NCBI GenBank assembly: GCA_034766995.1
Contig: CM068319.1
Span: 19,810,922-19,874,921 of the forward strand
DNA length: 64,000 nucleotides
From: Acanthacorydalis orientalis
Taxonomy: Eukaryota; Arthropoda; Insecta; Megaloptera; Corydalidae
Direction: 5' to 3'
A program made the translations under genes and the position numbers. Every line of letters starts with the position of its first letter. Within the stretch, counting starts at the first letter, position 1. The notes below the pieces were generated by a model. That model had not been told where the DNA came from. It did no database searches and saw only the letters and a list, made by a program, of their open reading frames with translations. Below are positions 50,071 to 61,613 of this stretch, one piece after another.

Positions 50071-51260
50071 TCAGTTCGGGTTTTGATGCTTCTCTGTTAT
50101 CGAATATAAAATACTATTCGAATCTCTGTTTTCATGAATAGTCTATACAAAACGTTTACCTTTAAAATAATTGAACATTTATATGAATTTATGTGTAGGA
50201 TGTTGTTCGATAAATGAAGAATAATTTGTGAAGTTTCATTCATATCTCATATTGTTTTGGCTTCTTTAAATTGATATAATGAAATATCTAATGATGAATT
50301 CTGAACGAATATATTTTTATCTCTTTTATATACATAGTCTAGGTACTCTAATGTTTTTTTTATAATTTAGGATCTTATATTACAATTGTTTTTAACTCAT
50401 ATTGAAATGAATATAGTATTTATAATATTTTTTTTAAAAGATAAAAATCTTTTCTAGTTAATAAACAAATAAAGGTAACCACTGTGAATATTTCGTGTGC
50501 TACATTGATTACTTATGGTTTTCAATAATTACATTTTATCTTACATTATAATCTTGTTTTATATTTAATTCGATCACAGAGATATATATTTTGGAAAATT
50601 ACTTTTATAGTAAATATTAAAAATTAATATAAAAGCTCATTTTTATTATAAACATACGATGTAAAAATTATTAACGTGATAATTGTAATTGTATTATCAC
50701 AGTAATACATTAATTATACTAACATGGTAATGAATATTCATTGTAAAAGAAGAAACAGAAAAATACATAATTTACTTTCATTAATATTTATTACTTTTTA
50801 TAAAAAAAAATGCATTACATAGATTTCAAATTATTGCAATACATACATAGAAGTTTATTCGAAATCTATGCTCATAATTAAATTAAAAAAAGAATAGTTA
50901 CATGTAATTATTTTTATTTCTTTACTTTCTGTTACGGTACTTCCGTAGACATAAGTATTTCTTTTTGCATATTACGTTTCAGTCTTTCTATCATCTTCAG
51001 ATAATCTGGTTGAAATGTGAGTTAAGATGTTGAAAGTTGAATTCTAATGTTCTAACTGAAAACACAATAACTACACAACTGGAAGATGATAGAAACATCG
51101 AATACGCTCGTAAGAACAAAAAAAGGAAAATAGTAGCGCGTTGAAATATAATATAAAGAATAATACATTTAAATTTGTATAAACAGTTAATTATTTTAAA
51201 TAAAAGATTATTATTGTTTTTGTTTCTATGATATTTTCATAAATTCGTTGAGTACAGATC

Positions 51261-51261
<1 letters not shown>
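50071..51261. other. AT-rich noncoding DNA
   Basis: No gene or array is seen. A somewhat richer patch lies at 50,930-51,130. Confidence 0.6.
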
Positions 51262-51302
<41 letters not shown>

Positions 51303-51312
51303 CATGTTTGTT

Positions 51313-51360
<48 letters not shown>
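51262..51360. repeat. Paired (TA)n arrays
   Basis: Two TA blocks are separated by TTTATACATGTTTGTTTA, and the second block has one TACATA break. Confidence 0.95.
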
Positions 51361-51628
51361 AACAAATATATAAAAAGAGAAAGGCTGTAAGAGAGTGAGA
51401 CAAAGGTGGAATGAGAAATGATTATGTACAAGTGTCTACTGTTAACTATTATTCTTTAATGCATTTTGTTTGTTACTTCGATTTTTTCATTAATGAACGA
51501 TGAAATTTGCATAAAAAATGCATTACGAAACATACTCTGATTGAATTTCGCTGGAAGCTACATGTCACTACTATAAACAATAGTAAAAGTACCCTTTATT
51601 AAAAACATAATGTGCTTTTTATCAAAGG

Positions 51629-51820
51629 TTAGTCATCTATAGCCAATTTTTTTACAAAAAAATATTACACAAACACACACATATGTGTATATATATATTA
51701 TATATATATATATATATACATTTTTTATTAGTCTATTCTAATTGTAATTAATTCTTAGATTATTAGAAAAAAGCATTTAATTAAAAAAATAAATTTGCTT
51801 AGTTTTTTAATACATACAAA
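51629..51820. repeat. 192-bp tandem duplication, unit 1
   Basis: The unit begins TTAGTCATCTATAG and is followed at once by a second nearly identical copy. It contains its own compound (AC)n-(TA)n tract at about 51,670-51,718 and ends near TTTTTTAATACATACAAA. No coding potential is seen. Confidence 0.92.
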
Positions 51821-52012
51821 TTAGTCATCTATAGTCAATTTTTTTACAAAAAAATATTACACAAACACACATATGTGTATATATATATATATTATATATA
51901 TATATATATATACATTTTTTATTAGTCTATTCTAATTGTAATTAATTCTTGAATTATCAGAAAAAAGCATTTAATTAAAAAATAAATTTGCTTAGTTTTT
52001 TAATACAGACAA
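51821..52012. repeat. 192-bp tandem duplication, unit 2
   Basis: This is a head-to-tail copy of 51,629-51,820 with only a few substitutions and small length changes, mostly in the AC/TA and poly-A tracts. The near identity suggests a recent duplication. An assembly artefact over a repeat is the main alternative. Confidence 0.92.
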
Positions 52013-52057
52013 GAATAAAAAGTAGTAAAAAATGAAGATTCGCTATTTTTTTAAGAA

Positions 52058-52060
<3 letters not shown>

Positions 52061-52112
<52 letters not shown>
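52061..52112. repeat. (TA)n array
   Basis: About 40 bp of TA followed by CATATACATATA. Confidence 0.96.
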
Positions 52113-52113
<1 letters not shown>

Positions 52114-52175
52114 ATCAACAAATGCCTTAGAACGAGTTATAAGAACATGTAACTCCGAAAGTTAAACAAATAAAA

Positions 52176-52607
52176 TTATAAAAAGGGTAGATGTCCAGTG
52201 AAGCGTTCATTCAACGAATCTAGAGAAGAAAAAGCACGATAGAATAATACTGGTACATTATTTACATTCATCGGATAAGAAACAATGTAATACACAAATA
52301 ATATCGTGTATTTGATTTGATTACGTACGAGACAAATGCACTGGAATAACAAGACAAAAACTCGACCTTTACAATTTTTTTTCCATTTATATTTCAAATA
52401 TATATCAATCATTTTTTTATACTCTGCTCTAAATGACTTGAGTTCAAAATCGATTTCCCGAACCAGAGGCCTTCTATTTCCTGTCCGCATATAAATTGAC
52501 ATCAGAACTTTTTTGGCAAACGCAATTTCTCTATTCTTTTTTATTAAAATTATATATACCAATATTTTTCTTTGTATTTTTTTTCGTTTTTTATACACGA
52601 AGTTCAA
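52176..52607 (-). other. Open frame of uncertain status
   Basis: This is 143 codons without a stop, unusually long for such AT-rich DNA. It begins at a TTG; the first ATG gives only 108 residues. The predicted product is Lys/Arg-rich at first, then has a hydrophobic stretch (about residues 98-112), ending SLNERFTGHLPFL. The right part of the frame is less AT-rich than usual here. I recognise no family and see no convincing splice or promoter signals. Confidence 0.2.
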
Positions 52608-52678
52608 TTTATTCAGTATTTCTATTTTTTCTTTGCTTTGTATATATTTTTATTCATGATAAAGAAAATATACAAATA

Positions 52679-52680
<2 letters not shown>

Positions 52681-52718
<38 letters not shown>
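52681..52718. repeat. (TA)n array
   Basis: A TA run of about 37 bp. Confidence 0.96.
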
Positions 52719-52720
<2 letters not shown>

Positions 52721-54707
52721 AATTCATGTTTGTATGAAAATATATGAATTTTTATTAAATATGAATTATATATGTAATATATAAAGTATAGACAGTAAAC
52801 AGTAATATTTTTTCACAGTAAAATTTTTGAAATTTATTCGTGTTACAGATAAACAATTTTTTGCTTTATCTACTAATATAAATCATCCGTCACTAAAATT
52901 TAAAGTGACAACTTGATAAATGAAAAATACATAAATTATATTTTTGTGTTATTATTTTTCTTTTCCGAAGAAAAATGATAATATAAGAAATTACTTTGTA
53001 AAGAATACTAATTCATTTTCTGTCGTGTAAGATGAATGTACCTGTATTTTTCTATTTAATTATATTGTTTTAGATATATGTTTAGCTAATAAGCTAACAA
53101 AAAATATTATAATCTAACATTATTAAGAAAGAAATTTGTTAGTTAATACGTTTATAAGTCAATATGCAATGTAAAAACTAAGACGATGCTAAAACTATTG
53201 TTATATAATTTTTATTACACAAATTGTTTTTTTCTTTAAGTGAATTCAGATTAAAAATTTCGTCTATACAGAATATTCCAAAAATAAAACAGTGTAAATA
53301 TATCATCCAATAATTTGTCAAGACACTTTAATAATGCAGGCTTGTATTATTTTGTACTGAAGATATCAGTTAAACGAAAGATATTTTTTAAAAATCAGGT
53401 CTTTAGATCAGATTTATATTTGTTTCCATTTTTTTATGAATTTTGTTATTAGATTCAGTTTAATAATACAATATTTTCATATCAGTTGTGTTTTTAAATT
53501 TTAAGATATTAATATTTCATATCAATTTACAATTATTTTAATGATTGCTTTATTTAAATAAATTTACCATATTTTTAATGTTTTTATTATTGTTAGTTGT
53601 GAAAGAATATTTTTTGACAGATTTTTTTCATATTTTATAAAGTATGAAACATTAACAAATTTATTAATCTTGTTTAGATTCTGTTTAATATTTAATGTCG
53701 TTTATTAACAAAATATTCACAGGAATATATAAGTTAATTTAAGTTTGCTTAGAAAGTAGAATATATTAATTTAAAAACAACGTCTAATAGATATTTTGTA
53801 CTTTAATGAGTTTGCAAACAAAGATCTGGTATTTTTCATACATTAATACCAGACAACACATTTAAATTTAAAGTAAGGAAAATATAAGAATTTCACTGCA
53901 TATTACACTAAAAAAAAACATACGACACTATTTTTATTTTCTTCATGGTCTGCGAGTAATGTTAAGATCAGTATCATCAGCCACACAGAACGTATTTTTC
54001 TGCAATAGAAACGACATTTCGATTTTATTCTTTTGTTCTACTGTGGAAAATAAATGACACTGCAAAAACTTAAAAATTTATAGTTTTGTGGAAATTTTCA
54101 CATCTCTACTATGTTGTTTTAGTAATATTATAATTTTTTTTTACGAAACTACGTCTGATTATAAGTTAATTAATTGCAAATCTTAATCTTCTCAAAATGC
54201 TTAGTACATATTTTATTATGTTTTCGTATTAATTTTATTTATATCAAAGAAAATACCATCATTAACTGTTTGTTTCTAAAAAAGATGTAATTAGATGCTA
54301 GTTGTACGTGTATTTAAAAAAGAATCATTTTATTAAATATTTAATTAAAATATTCATAGAAATTCATAAAATACTTACAAGAATTGTTTGTATTTCGAAT
54401 AGTTTACTGCCAGAAAAAAAAAACTCATCTTGAAATAGACTGGCAGATTTATTTAAAAGGCTGAAGTCTAATATAACAAACCTTGACTACGACGCTGTCA
54501 TTTACGTTCTTTTACTTCTGGGATTATATATCATATAATCTTTTTTATTACATTATCTACGTACCGTAATTTTTCTTATATAATACGCATTTTTCATAAA
54601 AAAATTAATCAAATATTAAGGATACATATCTTTTTACCCGGAATTCTTTTTGTATCAGAAACAGTAAATTGAAAATATTATTTCTTTGACAAAAATAGTT
54701 TTTTCTT
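52719..54707. other. AT-rich noncoding DNA
   Basis: No gene or array is seen for about 2 kb. A slightly richer patch lies at 53,940-54,040. Confidence 0.65.

Positions 54708-54788
<81 letters not shown>
54708..54788. repeat. Compound (CT)n-(TA)n array
   Basis: About 14 bp of CT passes into TA with one TATTAT phase break near 54,751. Confidence 0.96.
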
Positions 54789-54791
<3 letters not shown>

Positions 54792-54889
54792 CATATGAAA
54801 TACTTACTATTTTACTGATAAAGCAACAAAATATGCTTATTGTTTTTTTAACTATTTGAAGTTGCCATTTTGTCAGCTTTACTTTGACC

Positions 54890-54893
<4 letters not shown>

Positions 54894-54935
<42 letters not shown>
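54894..54935. repeat. (TA)n array downstream of the cuticular gene
   Basis: A TA run of about 41 bp, about 90 bp past the poly(A) signal. Confidence 0.96.
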
Positions 54936-54938
<3 letters not shown>

Positions 54939-55026
54939 TGGTTGTGTGTGTGAAACAGATCTTGTGTTATTTTTTTGTGTTTTTGGTTCATTTGATGAAA
55001 ACATCAATATTTATGCCTTTAAATAA

Positions 55027-55032
55027 TTTATT
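55027..55032 (-). terminator. Poly(A) signal AATAAA of the RR-2 cuticular gene
   Basis: The minus strand reads AATAAA about 40 bases after the TAA stop. It is the first canonical signal downstream and implies a very short 3' UTR, as is common for cuticular protein transcripts. Confidence 0.7.
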
Positions 55033-55071
55033 TATAAATAATGTAAAAATTGAGCAATAAATAACAATAAA

Positions 55072-56277
55072 TTAGTGGTAGTAATGAGCGCCGTGATAAG
55101 CCAATGGAGCGGCTACTTTAGCAATAGCTGGGGCAGCATAAGCGACTGGAGCTGCAACTTTAGCGACAACTGGTGCGTGGGCGACGAGTGGTTGACGGTG
55201 TACAACAGCGTTGAAACCATTATGGGGATCAGCGGTGTATTCTACGGTACGTCTTGTGCCATCAGGGTCGGTAAGGCTGTAGCTTCCGTGGACAACATCA
55301 CCATCACGGGTTTCTTGTTGGTTTTTGGAGTCACCGGTCAAAGCATCTTGTACATCATAAGAGTAGCTGTATTGTGGATGTGGGTCGTATTCTTCGGCGA
55401 CGACTGGGGCGGCTACTTTGGCGATAGCTGGGGCAGCATAAGCTAATGGAGCAGCTACTCTGGCGACTGGTGCGGCGTAAGCTAATGGGGCAGCATGAGC
55501 AGAGTAGGCTACTGGAGCATGAGCGGTGTAAGCCAAAGGAGCTCCAACTAATCCAGCACTGGCGTAAGCCACTAAGGCGGCGAGAATGACGAACTGAAAT
55601 ATTAAAAAAAAATATATTTATATATTTCTTACTTCTAACAAAAATAATCTTTTTCAAACAATATAAAAAAGAGAAATAAAATTAATTGTCACTCTTCACT
55701 TTACGAAAAAGTTTATCGCTTATGAACTGTTCAGTTCCAAACATTTTAAATGTGAGAATTTATCCCTATTTATTAAAATTAAGATTATTTAAGTATTATA
55801 TATTATCAACAGAAAAATAATAAAAATATATCAGACGGAATCACAGAAATACTAAACAAGAAGAAATTAAATACTAATTATTCAGTTATCTCGTGTATTT
55901 AATCATTATTAATTAATAATTAAACAAATATATCTAATCAAAAGTGAAATAGAATATGTGATGTACGAATTTTAGGATGTATATAATAATTTATCAAACA
56001 ATTGCTTGCATAAATAATTGCTAATTGAATTAAAATAGTTCACTCGTCTTTCAAATTAAACACTTAATTAAAATCAACTAATCAACATGAATGTTTTTTT
56101 CAATTAGTTGACTCTAATTGAAACAACGTGACATTATTACGAATAGAAAACAATAAATTTAGAAAAAAATAAATATGTACTCTTAGAAAACATATAGTTT
56201 GCATCACGATACACTTTCATTAAAATGGCTTCAATCAATTTAACACTTTTTGAAATTTTCTTTTAAAATACATGTAG

Positions 56278-56332
<55 letters not shown>

Positions 56333-56395
56333 ACATATATATATATATATACATATGAAACCACAAAAAAATAATATTCCACCCACCTTGAACAT
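55072..56395 (-). CDS. RR-2 cuticular protein, two coding exons (56387-56395 and 55072-55593)
   Basis: This is a secreted structural protein of the exoskeleton that binds chitin in the procuticle. Exon 1 codes only Met-Phe-Lys, followed by a GTGGGT donor at 56,386. The 793-bp intron ends in TTTCAG, and exon 2 runs from 55,593 to the TAA at 55,072. The joined protein is 176 residues. Residues 1-16 form a signal peptide ([16 protein letters not shown]). Residues 17-69 are Ala/Pro/Val/Tyr-rich low-complexity sequence. Residues 70-134 are the extended Rebers-Riddiford domain (chitin_bind_4), with [14 protein letters not shown], then the RR-2 core ending [21 protein letters not shown]. Residues 135-176 are again Ala/Pro-rich and end GAHYYH. 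The decapeptide [10 protein letters not shown] occurs on both sides of the domain. The three-residue first exon with a phase-0 intron inside the signal peptide is the usual layout for cuticular protein genes. The Met start was chosen over the in-frame GTG at 55,572 because it restores the complete signal peptide. The gene runs opposite to the dlg1 exon. Confidence 0.95.
55594..56386 (-). other. Intron 1 of the RR-2 cuticular gene
   Basis: This 793-bp phase-0 intron has a GT donor at 56,386-56,385 and an AG acceptor at 55,595-55,594. It is AT-rich and carries a TA array (56,280-56,356) that begins about 30 bases from the donor. I see no other gene in it. Confidence 0.85.
56280..56356. repeat. 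(TA)n array inside the cuticular intron
   Basis: About 76 bp with two short interruptions, starting about 30 bases from the exon 1 donor. Confidence 0.97.
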
Positions 56396-56430
56396 TTTTC
56401 TTGTAGTATTCACTGGATCGAAACAGATCA

Positions 56431-56467
56431 AATGATACTCGGTTTGACAACCACCTATGCTTTTATA
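56431..56467 (-). promoter_or_regulatory. Core promoter of the RR-2 cuticular gene (TATA box and initiator)
   Basis: Reading the minus strand, a TATAAAAG box lies at 56,460-56,467. About 30 bases downstream is an arthropod-like initiator, ATCATTT, near 56,431-56,436. This would give a 5' UTR of roughly 40 bases before the ATG at 56,395. The TATA match and spacing are seen directly; the exact start site is inferred. Confidence 0.7.
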
Positions 56468-56547
56468 CTATTCCGACGTTCCTACCAATACGTTCCATTG
56501 CGAAATTTCTACTTATTTTTTTCATACTTTTTAATAACCACCTATGA
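56449..56547. promoter_or_regulatory. Repeated AACCACCTATG motif in the cuticular promoter
   Basis: The 11-mer AACCACCTATG occurs at 56,449-56,459, abutting the TATA box, and again at 56,537-56,547. The second copy runs into AAGGTGA, which resembles a nuclear-receptor half-site. Repetition of an 11-mer in a short promoter suggests a transcription-factor site, but no factor is assigned. Confidence 0.35.
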
Positions 56548-57047
56548 AGGTGACACACACATTTAGTTTAGCCCGACACTATTTAACCCCACCCGGTTCA
56601 AATCTATACTATGTAGCATACGTAGCGCAAAACTGTATCTGTATGTGTATTCGATTGTGATTTATTGTATACACTTGTATATATTATTCTTATATGTATA
56701 AATGAATTTTTAATGAGCCGTTTAATTCAGATTCAAATATACAATGTATGATTTGTTTTACGTTGGATACATTCTAATTAAATTTGTTTCGTACATAGGA
56801 TATAATTAAGTATGAAGATTACAATGGAATTGTTAATTATTATTATTATCACTAACGCCTCTGGTAATTGATATGTATTGAACTAAATGTTATTAGATAA
56901 GAAAGATAATTCACAAATATTTTCGTAGGTTGTTAGGAGGATATTAATTTTTTTCTGTCAGTACAATCAGCCTCGAATATCTTCTTTAAATTAACCCACT
57001 GCATATTTGCATAATGAATGACTTTTATCAAAATTATCTATCTGTAT

Positions 57048-57092
<45 letters not shown>

Positions 57093-58229
57093 CTTTATAA
57101 AGTAATATTTTTTTAATAATTTTAAACTGAATTTTATTTTACTAATTACAGATAATCATAACAAATATTAAATTTTAAAATTGTATGTATTGTAGTGCTG
57201 ATATTAATCCTGTTGGATCACTTATATACTAATGTTCTATCACTCTTATCGTTTTTTAAAGTCGCTTTTAGATTACTGACTGATATAATACCTTAAAATA
57301 GTGAAAAATTACTTTATAGTCACTCAATAGGTCAGAAACATATAAGACAATAATCAGATAAGTATCACAAATATCACACAATTAAACTGCTTAAATTATA
57401 TCAAGAATAAAATTTAAATATTAAAAAATGGATGGACCATCATAATAGATACAAAATCTTAATCCGAAAAAATACCTAATTTAAATATAAAATCATTTTT
57501 ATTGAAAAAAAACTACTATTTATTTATTTAGCTTCTAAAAGTTAAATGAATAAATGAATTTTATGAAATGGTAAAAAAGTTAATAAGTATTTAATATTTT
57601 CCCTAAATTTGAATATCCCTTCATACTTTTTTTAATGAATTTTATTAAAGGAATATTTTATCAGAATCATTTATGAGAAAATATCATTAAAAATACTATT
57701 TATAATTTATTTATTATTAAGTTAAATAGACAAATATAATTGTTATGAAATAAAATATCTTAAATTGAAATTAGTTTCAATAAATTATTCTTTTAAATTA
57801 GAACGTGTACATTTCTTAATTTTAAATAAAAAAAATGTAGTATTATATAACTATTGAATTTTAGTTAAGAAAATAATTTTCTCACAATTAATAAAATAAA
57901 TTTAAATCATTTTAAAGTTGTTATTGAACTGAAAAAGACATTTATAAATAACTAATCTAAATTAAAACAACATTCTATATTAAGTAAAATATAAATTCTG
58001 TTGGTTTTTGCAATAAAATACGTTATAAGTTGTAAATTGCTTCACATAAATTAAATTTTGGTTTTGTATACAAAAAATTTTTATAAAAAAATGACTTCAA
58101 ATCCTTATATCTATTTTCATAGAGAAAAATGTATATATATTAAATATGTATAAAAAAATAATTAAACAGAATAACATCTAAATAATCACATTTTCATGTA
58201 TTAATTAAGAAAATAATTAAATTCACAAG
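56548..58229. other. Distal upstream region of the cuticular gene, then AT-rich DNA
   Basis: The first 120 bases are richer (CCCCACCCGGTTCAAATC) and may belong to the cuticular promoter. Beyond that is plain AT-rich sequence with one array at 57,052. Confidence 0.5.
57052..57091. repeat. (TA)n array
   Basis: A TA run of about 38 bp preceded by ACACAC. Confidence 0.96.
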
Positions 58230-58520
58230 TTATTCGAGAATTTTCATTTTAAGTTTCACAGTGTTAAACCTGCATAGAGTTTTCGCTTATTCGCCTCGTA
58301 CATTTATAATATGCGTGTCTATATTTACGTATTCACGTGCGTTACTTGCCGTACAGATACTTGTTTGTTCGACCACACCCTGTCATAAGGTCATATCAGC
58401 ATCTAGAACATTTACTTCAAGTGCTCTCAATTTGGAAGCAAATATAATAAAGTACTTGTATATTTCAGACTGACATATTTACCAATCGTACAAGTTGTTT
58501 ATGGTCAATGTTTCAGCAAA
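58230..58520. promoter_or_regulatory. Island with E-box and nuclear-receptor half-site
   Basis: A CACGTG E-box lies at 58,334-58,339 and AAGGTCA, a nuclear-receptor half-site, at 58,387-58,393. It is about 2 kb upstream of the cuticular gene. FTZ-F1 and related receptors that bind AAGGTCA-type sites regulate cuticle genes in insects, so a link is conceivable. The 70-codon frame here has no known domain. Confidence 0.3.
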
Positions 58521-58543
58521 TAATTATTTAGTTATTTTCATAT

Positions 58544-58547
<4 letters not shown>

Positions 58548-58598
<51 letters not shown>
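58548..58598. repeat. (TA)n array
   Basis: A pure TA run of about 50 bp. Confidence 0.97.
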
Positions 58599-58601
<3 letters not shown>

Positions 58602-59638
58602 ATTAATTTAGATAAATTTAAAATTGAAAGTCAAAGTGATCAATGTAAATGCGATATTTGCATTTATTCAACATTAAAGAAGTATTTAAAAGTTATTATA
58701 TAAATTGGAAATGTTACGAAAGTAGTAATAAAATATGTAATTTAATAAAGATTCTCATTTTATAAAAAAGCTCATCATTTTGAAGCAGACTTAATGGAAA
58801 AAATTACAAGAGAAGCAATTTCGTAGTAGACAATTTTGTTTTATAAAATAAACTTATGTACAGCTTCTGTAGTTACAAAGCATTTTTCTTCAATTTAAAA
58901 TAATTTTTTATTAAAATTGTAATATAATCTTACTTTAATTCCAATCTTCGCTAATTTATATGGTAAATTATTACAGTTACTTTTAATTTTTGCCTTGATA
59001 TTTGCAACAATTTATATTACTTTTGATTAACTTTCAAGTATTCTCAAAAATTGGTCATGGCATTGATATAAGTCCATTCATTCATACAAAAGTAGATGTA
59101 AGAGTCTAATTTTGATTACTTATCGTATGTTTTCTATATAAGTAATTTTAATTATTTAATTTTAGTTATATGTTAAAATGAAAAATCTCTTAAGAATTTT
59201 TAACGATTAATTTTGTCATTTTCCTAGTAAAAATATTACAAATATAATTTCATAATAAATTAAGAAATAAAAAATAACATTCATACATACAGCCCATTCT
59301 TACATTTTAGATTAGGTATTTGATAGATATACTTTTTTTTTAAATAAAAGAATTTAAACATGTATCGACAATTAAAGTTTTATTTTAAAGAAAACGAATT
59401 TAATGTCTTTTAACTAATGCATAATGTTTAATAAATTTTTGTAAAAAAAATGAAATTTCGCATGGATACTGAATTCATTCTTAAAAAAAATAATTAACCC
59501 CCTAATTATATTAAAAAGTTCTATCAATTTGTTTCATAATTGCTTATTGCTGATTTGAAATCTTAAAACTGTTTCAATGTCAGTGTCATCACATTCAAAT
59601 ACAGTAACAGAAATATATTAATAAAGTTTTCAATAAAT

Positions 59639-59683
59639 TATATATATATATATATATATATTATATTATATTATATATATATA
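59639..59683. repeat. (TA)n array with TATAT phase breaks
   Basis: TA is interrupted by three TTATA units. Confidence 0.95.
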
Positions 59684-60589
59684 CGAACTCATTCTTTAAG
59701 AAAAATTAAATATAAAATAATTTTCCTTTTAAAACACGTCTGAAAATAAATAAATAAATATTTCATAACAAGGTCTGAGAAAATGCATGAATAAATAAAC
59801 CAATCCATATTTTCTACTATGATACAACATAATATGTTTGAATTAGATTACAAAATTGAGTGTGTTAATTTGAGTTATTAATCAAATTGATTATTTTGTT
59901 CCTAAAAAAGTTTTTATTTTGTTATTCAGTATTTATTTATTATTCAACATTTGATTTTATGTTATATATCATTTTATGAATTAATTTTCTTATATACAGA
60001 GTGATTTTTTTAAAAAAATGTAGTGGGTTCCATGTATTGTACAATAATAATCGATAATTAATAGTTGCCGTTATAATAGCGACTTACATTAATTGATTAA
60101 CTTTATTATTTTTATAAAGAAATTAAAAATTACAGTAAATTTAGATGAAAAAATGATTATATATTTTTTTATCAATAAATAAGTTCGTCATATTTTATAA
60201 CGTTATAAAAATATTTTCATACTTGTCATGCTTTAGAGCTTATACTCTTTTTAGAAAACAAACTTTATAGGTTATTATACCATTATTACATTCGATTCTA
60301 ATCATTATAAATGTGAAATATTCGTAATATTATTTACAGAAAACATGCGGAAACTATGAATTATTAGCAACAATGGACTGTCAAATACAAATGACTATAA
60401 TTACTTGTGCAACGTTATTCTGCGTGTATTTTTTGCAATTGAAAAATTATATAATTTCACAAAAAGAATGTGTTGTAAGACAACAATACATGATTGTATT
60501 ACTATCAATCTTCATTCATTTATCAATATACTGTACATAAAATAACACCTTTGTATTTTTAAAGTATTGTTCTACACTCATATTTATAT

Positions 60590-60593
<4 letters not shown>

Positions 60594-60654
<61 letters not shown>
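60594..60654. repeat. (TA)n array
   Basis: A pure TA run of about 60 bp. Confidence 0.97.
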
Positions 60655-60656
<2 letters not shown>

Positions 60657-60793
60657 TTAATGTTTTATATATTCAAATTATAGTTTTTTGATGATGCTTA
60701 TTCAAAATTAAAATTTTTATCTTGGAATTAAAAAGTACTTAAAAATATTTAAAATAAAGAAAAATTATCGTTTGAAACGTCTCTATTTCTCTC

Positions 60794-60796
<3 letters not shown>

Positions 60797-60845
<49 letters not shown>
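60797..60845. repeat. (TA)n array
   Basis: A pure TA run of about 48 bp preceded by a pyrimidine stretch. Confidence 0.97.
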
Positions 60846-60847
<2 letters not shown>

Positions 60848-61572
60848 GATTAATAATATCAAATAGTTATAAAAAGATTAAAAAACGATTATTTTTTGTA
60901 ATTTCTAATACACAGTGTTTAATATGACAGGAAAAGTATTTTAATAAATTATACTTTGTTTTATTTTTTAGTTTATTATTAATTTATTTTTATAATACTG
61001 TAATGGAAATATTTTACTATTTTGAAAAATTAGAAAAAATATAATAAACTAAACATTTTAAAAATCTATGACTTGTCTTTATACACTTTGCAGATTTTCG
61101 ATTTGATATATATTTTAAATAAAACTGTATATAGTAAAATATTTCAATACGAAATAAATAAAATTTATTAAGTAGCAATCTACAAGTTTATTGTTAGAAG
61201 TATCATTATCTGAAAAGTAATTCGTAGAAATATATTTTCACAAATAATATAATATTGTATCATTCCATACAAATATCTCGAAGAAAAATTTAATTGGGTA
61301 TTTGAAATGATAGTAATTATAGATTAGTTCATATTTACTTTTAAAGTATTTATATAGCTGATAAAAAATTATTTCTCGATGAGGATATTATACTTTGACG
61401 AGAATTAATTTCAGCTAAAATATATAATTATAATGATTTTTATAAACATGTTTCACTGACGATTGCTATTTGTAGTCACTAGAAATTACGGTACAGCGTA
61501 TAAATTACCCAACGGCATAATATTAATATACTAAGTATGCTTTTAATAATTATTAATATTCATATACAAACT

Positions 61573-61573
61573 T

Positions 61574-61613
<40 letters not shown>
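61573..61613. repeat. Compound (AC)n-(TA)n array
   Basis: About 23 bp of AC followed by about 18 bp of TA. Confidence 0.96.

Noticed and set aside
55075..55446. 123-codon plus-strand frame over the cuticular gene
   Set aside because: It is the antisense shadow of the RR-2 exon, whose minus-strand product has a clear domain, splice sites and signal peptide. A second minus frame (55,355-55,657) is out of phase with that product.
56595..56604. GGTTCAAATC, a tRNA B-box-like sequence
   Set aside because: No A box at the right distance and no acceptor or T-stem pairing, so no cloverleaf can be drawn.
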